Origin: Armatimonadota bacterium
Lineage (GTDB): Bacteria > Armatimonadota > DTGP01 > JAKQQT01
Reading direction: 5' to 3'
Assembly: GCA_036504095.1 (NCBI GenBank)
Contig: DASXVS010000013.1
Location: 24,966 to 88,965 of the forward strand
Length of the DNA: 64,000 nt
The translations under genes were made by a program, and so were the position numbers. The stretch's first letter is position 1, and each line of letters begins with the position of its first letter. Below, one piece after another: positions 36,005-44,446 of the stretch. The notes under the pieces were generated by a model. It was not told the DNA's origin. It worked only from the letters and a program-made list of their open reading frames with translations, and ran no database searches.

Positions 36005-36364
36005 TCACCCCACCAATTCGTCCTCTGCCCGCCACGCCGGATCGACGATACACAGAAACTCGAGTTCCTCCGCACCCGTCGCCTGAATGAACTGCCGCGC
36101 CCCGGGCGGTATGTACACCATGTCGTTCGGGGCCACGCTGCGGGATTCGCCGTCGATATGCATCTGCCCGGCGCCACTGAGGATGTAGTACACCTCACTG
36201 GTGCGCAGGCGATGCGGGGTTGATGCGGCGCCGGCGGTAAGCCGTGCATGCGCCAGGCTGTAGCGCAAATCGACGGGGTGTTTGTCCGCATGGAGCAACT
36301 CACGCAGGGTCGTACTGTCGCCGGCCTTGAACTCGGGACAGTCCAATAGGGAAGTAACCAACAT
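36005..36364 (-). CDS. Single-domain cupin protein
   Basis: The 119-residue product is one cupin barrel. Motif 1 reads THRLRTSEVYYILSGAGQM with a TPHRLR start, so the usual two-His pattern is reduced to one His plus Glu; motif 2 is VAPNDMVYIPPGARQFI, where the second-motif His is replaced by Gln. Metal binding may therefore be altered. The ATG at 36364 follows a weak GCGGAA site. It lies between a zincin gene and a propeller gene on the same strand. A ligand cannot be named. Confidence 0.82.
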   Translation of the reverse strand: MLVTSLLDCPEFKAGDSTTLRELLHADKHPVDLRYSLAHARLTAGAASTPHRLRTSEVYYILSGAGQMHIDGESRSVAPNDMVYIPPGARQFIQATGAEELEFLCIVDPAWRAEDELVG

Positions 36365-36421
36365 CTGTTCCGCCTGAAAAAACCGGCCGGAGCGAGGCAG
36401 GCCTCGCTCCGGCCACAGTGA

Positions 36422-38089
36422 CTAGCGGCCCGGCATCCCAGGAACACCGAAGCCGGCGTTCCCTGGGGCAGCCGGTGGCGCCGTGCCCGTACCGGCCGGC
36501 GTGTTCACCACGCTGGGCGCAAGCGTGTTGTCCACCGTGAACGACCAGTTTTCGGTGGCGACGTTCCCCTTCCAGTCGGAAACCGAGAGGACAATCGTAT
36601 GGCGCCCATCCTGCATGGGCTCAATGGGCTGAGTGACGACGGTTTTGTAATACACCCAGCCGGAGTTGGGCTGGTAGGTGAAGTCAACCGGCTTGTCGTC
36701 GAGGGACAACTTGATGCTGTGTGCGTCGATTCCGGACCCCTCGTCGCTCACAATGGCTCCGAAAAGGATAGGCGGTGTGCCGTTCATTTCCGTGGCGCGC
36801 ACCGGTGTGACGTTCGCAATCTCGGGCTTCTCAACGTCCAGGGACTCCGGTGTGAAGCAATGGAGGGCTCCGTCATCGCTCAGTACATACAGCCGGCCAT
36901 TGGCGACCACCGGCGAAGACGTGATATTCGTATACGCGCCCGCCGGAAGATTGGAGAACACGCCGTACTCCCACTTCACGTGTCCCGTCTCCGCATCGAT
37001 TGCGTACAGGAATCCCCGGTTGGTGCCTACCAGGATGTTGCCGCCGCTCAATGTGGGCGATGAGTACAGGGCGCCGGCCAATTGAATGAACGGGTCCTTG
37101 CTCAGGGACTGCTTTTTGGGTTTGTCGGTAAACCGCATCGCGCGATCGGCATTGTCCGTGATCGTCCATTTCTCACGGCCTTTTAGGTCCAGCGCATAGA
37201 GCCTGCCGGCTTTGTCACCAAAGTAAACAGCGTCGGCGGTGACGAGCGGAGTATCCGAGATAGGATTGTGGGCCTCGTAGAACCATCGCGTGGCGCCGCT
37301 CCGGGTCATCGCATAAATCACGTTTCCGCCAACCGTGTAGATGTAGCGATCCGTTGCCACGGGCGTCGCGTAAACATTGGTGTTGGTGGTACGGTTTGAG
37401 TACTTCACTTTTCCGGAGGAGGCATTGACAGCGTAGAAATTCAGGTCGGCGGAAGTAAAGTAGAGCATCCCGTCGGCATACGTGGGTGAGCCGATGATGT
37501 TGTTGCCGGTGACGACCGGCGTCATGGCCTCCTTGCCGGTCTTGGCGTCCACTCCGTAGACCTTGTAGTCGTCGGAGCCGAAGTACACAATGCCATCAAC
37601 TACGATGGGTGAGAATCGGATATGCCCACCGGTGTGGAACTGCCACTTCAGTGATCCAGTGTCCACATCGAGCGCGTACATGACCCCGTCCGAAGCGCCC
37701 ACAAAGAGCAGGCCCCCATCCACGGCGGGAGTGGCTTTGATGGTGGCGGCCGAAGGCGTTCCGATAGGCCCTTCGGCGGGATAGACCCATTTCTGCTCGC
37801 CTGTTTCGGCGTCGAGGGCGTATACGTTGGATTGGGCGGCCAGGTAGACCGTTTTGCCCACAACGACCGGAGAAACCGGGTTGTTGGGATACCGGACGGT
37901 GTTGAACTTCCATTCCAGCGCCATGGGGACGGAAAGCGTCTCCGTGCTGATCGCTGTATGGCTCGGGTTGCCGAGGAACATGGGCCAATCCGCGGCGCGG
38001 GCGATCCGCGGCGCGACCGATATCGACAAGCCCACTACGAGCGTGGTCAGCGCCCGGACATTGCGCCGGCGGGCGATAGGCTGCGGCAT
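36422..38089 (-). CDS. Secreted PQQ-type beta-propeller repeat protein
   Basis: The 555-residue product has a signal peptide ending in ARAAD and begins with WPMFLGNPSHTA, the usual start of PQQ-like (BamB-type) propellers. About eight blades follow, with repeats such as VYALDAETGEQKWVYP, MYALDVDTGSLKWQFHTGG and LYALDLKGREKWTI. After the propeller comes an Ig-like domain (ILFGAIVSDEGSGIDAHSIKL) and a Pro/Gly/Ala-rich tail. Quinone-binding residues cannot be assigned, so it may be structural. AGGAGGA lies four bases before the ATG. Confidence 0.88.
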   Translation of the reverse strand: MPQPIARRRNVRALTTLVVGLSISVAPRIARAADWPMFLGNPSHTAISTETLSVPMALEWKFNTVRYPNNPVSPVVVGKTVYLAAQSNVYALDAETGEQKWVYPAEGPIGTPSAATIKATPAVDGGLLFVGASDGVMYALDVDTGSLKWQFHTGGHIRFSPIVVDGIVYFGSDDYKVYGVDAKTGKEAMTPVVTGNNIIGSPTYADGMLYFTSADLNFYAVNASSGKVKYSNRTTNTNVYATPVATDRYIYTVGGNVIYAMTRSGATRWFYEAHNPISDTPLVTADAVYFGDKAGRLYALDLKGREKWTITDNADRAMRFTDKPKKQSLSKDPFIQLAGALYSSPTLSGGNILVGTNRGFLYAIDAETGHVKWEYGVFSNLPAGAYTNITSSPVVANGRLYVLSDDGALHCFTPESLDVEKPEIANVTPVRATEMNGTPPILFGAIVSDEGSGIDAHSIKLSLDDKPVDFTYQPNSGWVYYKTVVTQPIEPMQDGRHTIVLSVSDWKGNVATENWSFTVDNTLAPSVVNTPAGTGTAPPAAPGNAGFGVPGMPGR

Positions 38090-38274
38090 GGAATCCTCCT
38101 GGAATGGTGGCGAGTGGCCTGGACGCCAAACGCGTCAATTGCTGGGCCTCACCCCAACTGTATCATATCGCCCAACGTCGGGCGCAGGGCAATCAAAGCA
38201 CAGAAGAGGGAAATGGGAGCTTGTGCGTGGCGGTTCCGCTTATGGCACAGAGCTCCCACCTCCAGCGACCTGTT

Positions 38275-39411
38275 TTACGGCGTACCAAGGATGTACGGAT
38301 TCGTTTCCGTGCCGGCTGCCGCCCGGATGACGCCGACGGCGTCCTGAAGGGAAATGCGGCCAGGGTAGGTGCTCAGCCCGTAGCGATGAACCCTCACCAC
38401 GTTCGCCTCGGACGCAGTCAGCATGCCGGCGTAGTCCTTGAGCGCGGTCTTGGCCTCAGTCATGGTGTATGGCTGAAAACTCCAGCCGATGTCTTCGAAT
38501 ATCCCTGAAACGATCGGGCCAGGGTAGTGCATCACGCCGGGTCCCAGGTACGGCGTCATCAGTTCGTTGATGCTCGCGTGCAGGGTCGTGCCTGAATACG
38601 ACGCCTCGTTGAGATGGGCCGTGCTGGAACCTTTCTGATAGGTGGCGGGGGCGTAGATCTGCGGATTGGTATTCGCCGCGGCCGCCCTGGCATTCGGGCC
38701 CTCAAAGTACAGCGCATTGCTGGTGATCGCCGCGGCGCGCTGGGCGTCGGTCAGCGACGTCAGCAACGGCGCATTCGCCGCGGGCCCTGTGGCGAGAAAG
38801 GTGTCGTAGATCAGTGGAAGACCGTAGGCATACGTCCCGATCGTCGTCTGGCTGAATCCGGAGGTGAAACCCAGGCCATGGCCCAGCTCGTGGAAGCAGG
38901 TGTGGTAAAAGTCGAAGTTACTGCCGGGCCGCCCGTCCGTGCCGTAGTAGAAGCTCAGATTGCCGAGGACGGTTGAGTTGTCGACATCGCTGTTGTACGT
39001 GATATTGATATCGTCCGGAGTAGAGCCGGCAGGCACATTCGCCGGTGTCACCAGGTCGTAGCCGACGATCTGGTTCGCCTCGGCCACAACGTAAAAGACG
39101 CCCGGCGTTTTCCCCGGCAGATCACTGAAGATCCATTTCGCGTAGGCCCCCCCGAGGATAGCGCTGGTGGCGGTTCCGCCCATCGAGACCATCGACGCGG
39201 TGACCTGGACCGGGACTGTTCCCTTCAGGCGATTGGCCCAGTTGGCGGCGGCGGCCTCGATGCATGCGCGCCGCGACGCGCCCAGCACCGGGTCATAGAA
39301 CCCCACCCCCGGGTCATTCTGGTACGTGATGACGATGGGCACCGCGTAGGCCGATGACGCTTCAAGGAGGGTTAAGGCAAGAAGGGCCGTCAAGATTCCG
39401 GAAGCCTTCAT
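38275..39411 (-). CDS. Secreted zinc metalloprotease with dockerin-like C-terminus
   Basis: The 378-residue product has a signal peptide (MKASGILTALLALTLLEASSAYA) and a metzincin-like domain: HELGHGLGF at residues 174-182 and a downstream Met-turn-like INELMTPYLGPGVMHYPG followed by SGIFEDIGW. This arrangement is seen in a bacterial metalloprotease family usually ending in a sorting signal. Here the last 55 residues (EAKTALKDYAGM...GRISLQDAVGVIRAAAGT) are the dockerin-like module. The ATG at 39411 follows GGAGG by six bases and overlaps the previous stop (ATGA), showing coupling to the upstream small secreted protein. Confidence 0.85.
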   Translation of the reverse strand: MKASGILTALLALTLLEASSAYAVPIVITYQNDPGVGFYDPVLGASRRACIEAAAANWANRLKGTVPVQVTASMVSMGGTATSAILGGAYAKWIFSDLPGKTPGVFYVVAEANQIVGYDLVTPANVPAGSTPDDINITYNSDVDNSTVLGNLSFYYGTDGRPGSNFDFYHTCFHELGHGLGFTSGFSQTTIGTYAYGLPLIYDTFLATGPAANAPLLTSLTDAQRAAAITSNALYFEGPNARAAAANTNPQIYAPATYQKGSSTAHLNEASYSGTTLHASINELMTPYLGPGVMHYPGPIVSGIFEDIGWSFQPYTMTEAKTALKDYAGMLTASEANVVRVHRYGLSTYPGRISLQDAVGVIRAAAGTETNPYILGTP

Positions 39412-39923
39412 CTGGCGCCTCCCTGCTTCTGCGGCGCGGCTTGCGTCGGTGTGCCGCAAGTGACGACAACGTGCCCGGACGCGTCGCGCGTTGCGACCTC
39501 GTAGTCCGTGTTCGCCGGGTCGACCAATGCGTATTTGATGCCGCCCGGTAGAACCCCGACCACCGATTGGAAGGGTTTCTCGGCCACGCGCGGAACCATG
39601 CTCGGGACCGGATCGGCCGCCCCCGGCATCTTGTAGATGGACGCGTCACCGGCGCGGCCTTGCGCTTGGCCGTGCTCGTACCGCACGAAAACATTGGGGT
39701 ATTGCGTCGGCAGCACAGGCGCGGTGAAGTTTGCCCTCGCGGGCGGCCACGGAGCGATAGGGCCAACCGGCATTGTGGCCCGGGAAGACACTCGAGCCGG
39801 GGCTTTGGCCGTGTGCTTCACGCCCGCTTTACGGGGCACTGCAGCCTGAACGCCGGCCGAAAGCGCCACGAACGCCGCGCCGCAACCACAGAGCGTTCGA
39901 ACAGTCGCCAACTTGAAGCGCAT
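39408..39923 (-). CDS. Small secreted protein coupled to the metalloprotease
   Basis: The 171-residue product has a signal peptide (MRFKLATVRTLCGCGAAFVALSAGVQA) and a Pro/Ala-rich, basic mature part without a recognised domain (FTAPVLPTQYPNVFVRYEHG, PFQSVVGVLPGGIKYALVD). An AGGAGAA site precedes the ATG. Its stop overlaps the start of the secreted zinc protease, so the pair is translated together; it might be a chaperone or inhibitor of that protease, which is only inference from position. Confidence 0.75.
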   Translation of the reverse strand: MRFKLATVRTLCGCGAAFVALSAGVQAAVPRKAGVKHTAKAPARVSSRATMPVGPIAPWPPARANFTAPVLPTQYPNVFVRYEHGQAQGRAGDASIYKMPGAADPVPSMVPRVAEKPFQSVVGVLPGGIKYALVDPANTDYEVATRDASGHVVVTCGTPTQAAPQKQGGAR

Positions 39924-40118
39924 ATCATGTTCTCCTTTCGCGCCGGGGACAAATACCTGGCGCGATTGTCTCGGTTAGGTCGGGGTGAATAATTACAATT
40001 CTAGCAGCCGCGGACATTGCGGCAGTCTCCTATTAGACCCCGACAGGCGCCCTAACGTTCGTTGCTTACGTCGAAAGGAATTGAGTGTCGTAAACCTGAA
40101 TCCGGCCCCGGGTCCCGG

Positions 40119-41333
40119 CTACCGGGGCGATGCGTCCGGAGGCGGCGTCGGCGAAGGCGTCGGTTCGGGCGCCGGCGCGGGTTTTTCCGGCGCCGGCTGG
40201 CCCGCAGGGGGTTCGGCGGGCGCGGGCTCCGCGGCGGGTTCGGTTTCCTGCAACGCGGAGGCGTCTGGCGGCGTGGGGTCGTCCGCCGTCGTTTCCGCGG
40301 GCGATATGACTTTCGCAACCGGTTCGCGCATAGTTCTCTTCGTCCGGTGGCGCAATCGTGGCGACGCATCCCGGCCGCCGCGACCGCTCATCCATCGAGG
40401 CTGGGAGTCCACCGGGAACAACCTGGCGACAAGCGCTCTGGATTCCTCAGGGTTCGCGTATACGTAGACGCGGCCGGGGCGATTGGGCAGAATATGCATC
40501 GCGACGGATTCCTTCGGAACCGAGCGCGCAAACGTGGCCAACGCCACCAGTTGCCGGTATTTGAGCGTGCCCCGCATTTCCCTACGGACGATGTCCAGCG
40601 CCCCGGGCACACGCAGCCACGTGACCGGGTCCTTCATCTTTGCCTTCAGCGACTGAAGCATCTGCTGCTGCCGCCCGATGCGAACGAAGTCGCTGTCCGC
40701 GCTGCCTTCATTCGCGTGGCGGTAGCGCACGAAGCCCATCGCGTCGCGGCCATTGAGCGTTTGAACTCCGGGCTTCAGGTGGATGTGAAGGTTTCCCCAG
40801 TCATCGTCGTAATCAAGCTGCCTGTCCACGTTGACCGTGACACCGCCTAGTTGATCCACAACGTGCGCCAGCATTTTGTAATCGACAACCAGCGCCGCGT
40901 CCGTCTGAACGCCGAGGAAATCGTGGATAGTTTCGGCCGCCAGTTCCGGTCCGCCGATGGCGTGCGCGGCGTTGATCTTGCTGTAGCCGCGCGTACCGGG
41001 GATGTGAACGCGCGTATCGCGGGGAATGCTGAGCACCTGGATCGAATTCGCCTGGAAATCGAGGCGCGCGAGGAGCATCACGTCGCTGCGGGCGTTCGTG
41101 GCCATCACCTGATCATGGTCGTTGCGGTCTTCATCGCGCCCCAGCACCAGAAGCGTGACGGCATCGCGACCGCCGAACGCCGTCTTGGGATCGGCGCCGG
41201 CCCACAGGCCCTGCACCGCCTGGCGGAACGCCGTGTTCGCCACGAATGTGTAAGCGAGCCCGAGGACGCCGGCCAGGAGGCCGAACCCGAAGAGATAGGA
41301 GAGGATTCGCAGCGGGCGAAATCGCCGGCGCAT
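40119..41333 (-). CDS. LytR-CpsA-Psr (LCP) family ligase
   Basis: LCP enzymes attach anionic or capsular glycopolymers to peptidoglycan or proteins outside the membrane. The 404-residue product has a basic N-terminus and one membrane helix (RILSYLFGFGLLAGVLGLAY), then the LCP domain: LLVLGRDEDRN, NARSDVMLLARLD, VLSIPRDTRVHIPG, YSKINAAHAIGG and GVTVNVDRQLDYDD-W, and LNGRDAMGFVRYRHA. The C-terminal 60 residues are Pro/Ala/Glu-rich (PAEPPAGQPAPEKPAP). The ATG at 41333 has no good ribosome binding site; the frame is open to 41495, so the start could be farther upstream. Confidence 0.9.
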   Translation of the reverse strand: MRRRFRPLRILSYLFGFGLLAGVLGLAYTFVANTAFRQAVQGLWAGADPKTAFGGRDAVTLLVLGRDEDRNDHDQVMATNARSDVMLLARLDFQANSIQVLSIPRDTRVHIPGTRGYSKINAAHAIGGPELAAETIHDFLGVQTDAALVVDYKMLAHVVDQLGGVTVNVDRQLDYDDDWGNLHIHLKPGVQTLNGRDAMGFVRYRHANEGSADSDFVRIGRQQQMLQSLKAKMKDPVTWLRVPGALDIVRREMRGTLKYRQLVALATFARSVPKESVAMHILPNRPGRVYVYANPEESRALVARLFPVDSQPRWMSGRGGRDASPRLRHRTKRTMREPVAKVISPAETTADDPTPPDASALQETEPAAEPAPAEPPAGQPAPEKPAPAPEPTPSPTPPPDASPR

Positions 41334-41599
41334 CGGTCGGAGGGGCGGAATGTACGTATCGCCGTGAGTTGTATTCTTATGCAATGCTTTTCTGTTCAAA
41401 TGAAAGAGGCGCGGACAGCCGATCGATTCAGCGGCCAGCACGGGAAATACTGTGGCCCAGGCCGCCACGTTGGGCCGCGGCAGGCAGACAGCCACCTAAT
41501 TCTAACGTAATGTCCGACCCTGGTGTCACGGCCCGAAGCCTGGTTTCCGGCTGAGGCGCATCCGGCGCTCGCATGATCGGCAGATGCCGTGCCGCCAGT

Positions 41600-42472
41600 T
41601 CAGCGAACAGGCTCAAGAACGCCGCCGGATGGTTCAAGGCGAAGGGTCTCGTTCAGGCTGCCGCTGCGGAACCCCTGAAGGTCGAGCGTTACATACGCAT
41701 ATCCCAGTTCTTTGAGACGCGCTACCACCGAATCTCGCAGCGCGGAGTCCGCAAACCGGGGAATGTCGGTCGCGGTGACCTCGATGCGGGCGGTTTCCCC
41801 GTGGTGCCGTACGCGGCACTGTACGAAGCCCAGCGAGTGCAGGAAGCTTTCCGCGCGGTCCACCTGCCTCAGCCCGGCGATCTGGATGGGCGTTCCGTAG
41901 GGGAAGCGGCTGCTGAGACACGCGAGGCCCGGCTTGTCCCACGTGGGCAGGCCCATCGCGTGTGAAAGCTCGCGGATCTCTTCCTTATAAAGATCGGCGT
42001 CCATCAGCGGCGCGCGGACGCTCCATTCCTGGCCGGCGGCCACGCCGGGGCGATAGTCGCCCCTGTCGTCGGCGATGTAGCCAACGAGGATCGCGTTGTA
42101 GCCCTCATCGCGGGCCACGGAGGACAGCGCTTTGAACAACTCGGTCTTGCAGTGGTAGCACCGGTCCGGGTTGTTGGCCACATACGCCGGGTTGTCCATC
42201 TCGCGGGTGACCACCTCGCGGTGTGAGATGCCGATGAGGCGGGCAGCCTCGCGGCCCGGCTCCAGTTCGTCCTCGGAGTAGGACTCGCTGAGCGCGGTGC
42301 AGGCCAGGGCGTTATCGCCGAGCGCGCGGTACGCGGCGGCGGCCAGGAAAGTGCTGTCCACGCCGCCGGAGTAAGCGACGATCGCGCGTCCAAGGCCGCG
42401 CAGGTCTGCCATCAGGGCATCATATTTCGCCGCCAGAAGCGGATTATCGGTGAGCGGTTCGGTAGTTGTCAT
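41600..42472 (-). CDS. larE: ATP-dependent sacrificial sulfur transferase LarE
   Basis: LarE adds sulfur from its own cysteine to the precursor of the nickel-pincer nucleotide used by lactate racemase-like enzymes. The 290-residue product has the PP-loop SGGVDST at residues 35-41, DRCYHCKTELF near 103 and LACLSSRFPYG with Cys185 at the position of the sacrificial Cys. AGGGGTGAC precedes the ATG. No LarA, LarB or LarC homologue is in the window. Some LarE relatives serve other sulfur-transfer roles, so the pathway is an inference. Confidence 0.9.
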   Translation of the reverse strand: MTTTEPLTDNPLLAAKYDALMADLRGLGRAIVAYSGGVDSTFLAAAAYRALGDNALACTALSESYSEDELEPGREAARLIGISHREVVTREMDNPAYVANNPDRCYHCKTELFKALSSVARDEGYNAILVGYIADDRGDYRPGVAAGQEWSVRAPLMDADLYKEEIRELSHAMGLPTWDKPGLACLSSRFPYGTPIQIAGLRQVDRAESFLHSLGFVQCRVRHHGETARIEVTATDIPRFADSALRDSVVARLKELGYAYVTLDLQGFRSGSLNETLRLEPSGGVLEPVR

Positions 42473-42999
42473 GTCACCCCTATGATAGCAGACGCAGTTG
42501 TACGGTGGAGGGATAGTTCGGCGCTTCAGGGCCCGGGGATCATCGCTAATCGAATGTGGTCGCGGAGAACTGGACTGATAGTTATGCTATTGAGCCGGTG
42601 TCAAACTGAGGGTAAAGGGAGACATCGGCCATGGGAGCGAGCCGACATTACAGCGCTGAGACGGAGGCGCGGGCGGCCCTCGAATCCATAAAGGGGCTGC
42701 GGACTGCGAACGAGATCGCCGGCGGGTTAGGGAATCACCCTATGGTGCAGGCGTCATGGAAGAAGCAGGCGATCGCGGGCCTGCTGGAGAGCTTCTCAAA
42801 GGGCTGGGTCAAGGAGACGCCGCACGGGTAGGGCTGAGGGGGTAGGGCTGAGGACTGAGGGGCCGATCGCGCGGCGTCCGGCATACGATAGTTCCACCGA
42901 CATCCGTAGCCGCCGACGCTCAAGCGGCGAACGCGGACAATCGATAGGTATTGCGGAGACAGCCGGGGCTGCCATTTTCAGCCGCGGGACGCCTTTCGC
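42473..42999. other. 527-base region with transposase remnant and heptamer repeat
   Basis: Apart from the short transposase remnant at 42631-42831, no gene is seen. The DNA before it shows no clear inverted end. From 42831 to 42865 are units of GGGCTGA and variants in strict 7-base phase, beginning inside the remnant's stop codon. Confidence 0.6.
42631..42831 (+). pseudogene. Remnant of an IS3-type OrfA transposase
   Basis: The 66 codons read like the helix-turn-helix protein of IS3-family elements: HYSAETEARAALESIKGLRT followed by ANEIAGGLGNHPMVQASWKK and QAIAGLLESFSKG, compared with the family form YSaEfKarvALeAlkGekTvaElAs.fgVHp.qi..WKkqlleGa...F. The family has about 90-100 residues and is followed by OrfB; here the C-terminal part is gone and no OrfB follows. 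It ends in a heptamer repeat. I read it as a decayed insertion sequence. Confidence 0.6.
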
Positions 43000-43410
43000 A
43001 TGCCCAGACCTTCAACAAATCGCGGAACCCGGAGCGCTTTACACGGCGGATCGTCCATCAACGATCTGGGGCTTTCCCCCCGCGGTATGGTGGTGATGGC
43101 GTGCGATGGCGCGCTGCGATTCCTGGAGGCCGCGGATGCGGCCCGCGCCGCCGAAAACCAGGACGCAGCGGTACTCAACGTGGAGAAGGCACAACGCGTC
43201 CTCCTCGAAATGATGGGCGCACTGGACCACGCCGTCGCCCCGGCAATGACGGAGACGCTGGAACGCCTCTACCAGTCGCTCCTGGACCGCCTGTCGGACG
43301 CCCTTCACGGAGACCGGAAAGCCATCACTGAGACGCGCCTCGTGCTGACCCGCCTGCGCAACGCGTGGCTGGAGGCGGGTGGCAGGTGCCGGGTGGCGGG
43401 TGGAAGGTGA
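43000..43410 (+). CDS. FliS-like protein (orphan)
   Basis: The 136-residue product resembles the flagellin export chaperone FliS: LSPRGMVVMACDGALRFLEAA matches the FliS N-terminal block (LsP.eLi.mLYdgal.fl..A), followed by NVEKAQRVLLEMMGALDH, ETLERLYQSLLDRLSDALHG and ETRLVLTRLRNAWLEA, giving the expected four helices and Trp near the end. No flagellin or other flagellar gene is in the window. The last eleven codons run into a heptamer-period array, so the natural C-terminus was probably at WLEA. There is no strong ribosome binding site before the ATG at 43000. Confidence 0.62.
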   Translation: MPRPSTNRGTRSALHGGSSINDLGLSPRGMVVMACDGALRFLEAADAARAAENQDAAVLNVEKAQRVLLEMMGALDHAVAPAMTETLERLYQSLLDRLSDALHGDRKAITETRLVLTRLRNAWLEAGGRCRVAGGR

Positions 43411-43481
43411 CAGGCGCCGGGTGGCGGGTGACAGGTGTCCGGTGGCGGGTGACAGGTATCGGGTTGCAGGTGTCGGGCACG
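43377..43481. repeat. Fifteen-unit heptanucleotide-period array
   Basis: Fifteen 7-base units run in unbroken phase, mostly of the form RGGTnnC: GGGTGGC occurs three times, with AGGTGCC, GGGTGAC, AGGTGTC and AGGTATC among the rest. It begins within the end of the FliS-like gene and passes into the 27-bp repeat at the surE stop. Confidence 0.85.
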
Positions 43482-43497
43482 GAGGCCCGACCTACCG
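43471..43497. repeat. 27-bp repeat with internal hairpin, copy 2
   Basis: Identical to 6511-6537. It directly abuts the surE stop codon at 43498, and its GTCGGGC/GCCCGAC hairpin could end surE transcription. Confidence 0.8.
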
Positions 43498-44319
43498 TTA
43501 GCCCCCAAACGCTTCGATGTGTGTCCACTGGTGCAGGGCGTCCATGATCGGGTACGCGGTGAGGTCCATATGAATGGGGGTGACGCTGATCTGTCGCGCG
43601 TGGAGCGCGGAGACGTCGGTGCCTTCTTCCAGCACATCCTCGGGTTTTTCCCCGCCCATCCAGTAGTAGGTCCGGCCCGACGTGTCCGTGCGGGTCTCCA
43701 ATTCGCCAACGTACTTGCGGATTCCCTGTTTGGTGAGCTTCACTCCCCGTAATTCACCCGTGGGAATGGCGGGGACGTTGACGTTGAGCAGGTTGAACGG
43801 CGGGAGGCGGTGCTCGTGCAGGACGACGGCGAGATGCGCCGCGAACCGCGCGGCCGCGCCGAAATCGGTCCCCTTACGCTCCGCAAACGGGAGTTCCGGC
43901 TCATCTTTCACGAACGGATAGTCGTTCATACGTACGGCGGAGATGGCTATCGAAGGCACCCCGATGATACAGGCCTCCATGGCGGCGCTGACGGTGCCGG
44001 AGTAGGTGAGATCCCAGCCCAGATTGGGGCCGTCGTTGATCCCGGAGATGACCAGGTCCGGTGTGAACGGCAGCACGCCCCGCAGGGCCAGAGCGACGCA
44101 ATCGGACGGTGTGCCGGTACAGGAATACGCGGGCGAGCCGTCGGCGAGGCGCACGCTGGACACCCTGAGCGGCTTGTGGAGCGTGATGGAATGGCCGCTG
44201 GCGGAACGCGGACGATCGGGGGCGACGATGCCTATCTCGGCGACCTCGGCGATCGCTTCCTTCAGAGCGAAGAGCCCCGGCGCGTGGACGCCGTCATCGT
44301 TGGTGAGCAGTATTCGCAT
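43498..44319 (-). CDS. surE: 5'/3'-nucleotidase SurE
   Basis: SurE dephosphorylates nucleoside monophosphates and helps stationary-phase survival. The 273-residue product has the metal site LLTNDDG at the N-terminus (Asp8, Asp9), APDRPRSASGHSIT, SGINDGPNLGWDLTYSGTVSAAMEA and PFNLLNVNVPAIP, all in family order, with a C-terminal extension common to longer SurE proteins. The ATG lacks a ribosome binding site; the upstream DNA is an ordered 7-base-repeat array starting 18 bases away. Confidence 0.96.
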   Translation of the reverse strand: MRILLTNDDGVHAPGLFALKEAIAEVAEIGIVAPDRPRSASGHSITLHKPLRVSSVRLADGSPAYSCTGTPSDCVALALRGVLPFTPDLVISGINDGPNLGWDLTYSGTVSAAMEACIIGVPSIAISAVRMNDYPFVKDEPELPFAERKGTDFGAAARFAAHLAVVLHEHRLPPFNLLNVNVPAIPTGELRGVKLTKQGIRKYVGELETRTDTSGRTYYWMGGEKPEDVLEEGTDVSALHARQISVTPIHMDLTAYPIMDALHQWTHIEAFGG

Positions 44320-44336
44320 TGGCAGTAGTCAGTATA

Positions 44337-44446
44337 GGGTGTCGGGTCTAGGGTGTAGAGTCTAGGGTGTAGGGTCTAGGGTGTAGGGTCTAGGGTTTGG
44401 GGAATTGAGCCGAAACCCGAGACCCTACACCCTATATCCCTACCCC
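44337..44446. repeat. Telomere-like heptamer arrays in opposite orientation
   Basis: Nine units (GGGTGTA, GGGTCTA, and variants GGGTGTC, GAGTCTA, GGGTTTG) run from 44337 to 44399. After 12 bases, five units in the opposite sense (GAAACCC, GAGACCC, TACACCC and others) run to 44446, through the stop codon of the MFS gene. The two halves can fold into a long imperfect hairpin. Confidence 0.85.

Noticed and set aside
40062..40850. Plus-strand open frame of 262 codons
   Set aside because: Antisense of the LCP ligase and its proline-rich tail, whose GC-rich codons keep other frames open.
43377..43481. Possible CRISPR array
   Set aside because: The unit is 7 bases with no repeat-spacer alternation, and no cas genes are present.
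44337..44446. Possible telomere or linear replicon end
   Set aside because: The GGGTSTA units look telomeric, but the array is short, lies between two normal genes and belongs to a family of heptamer arrays with other sequences.
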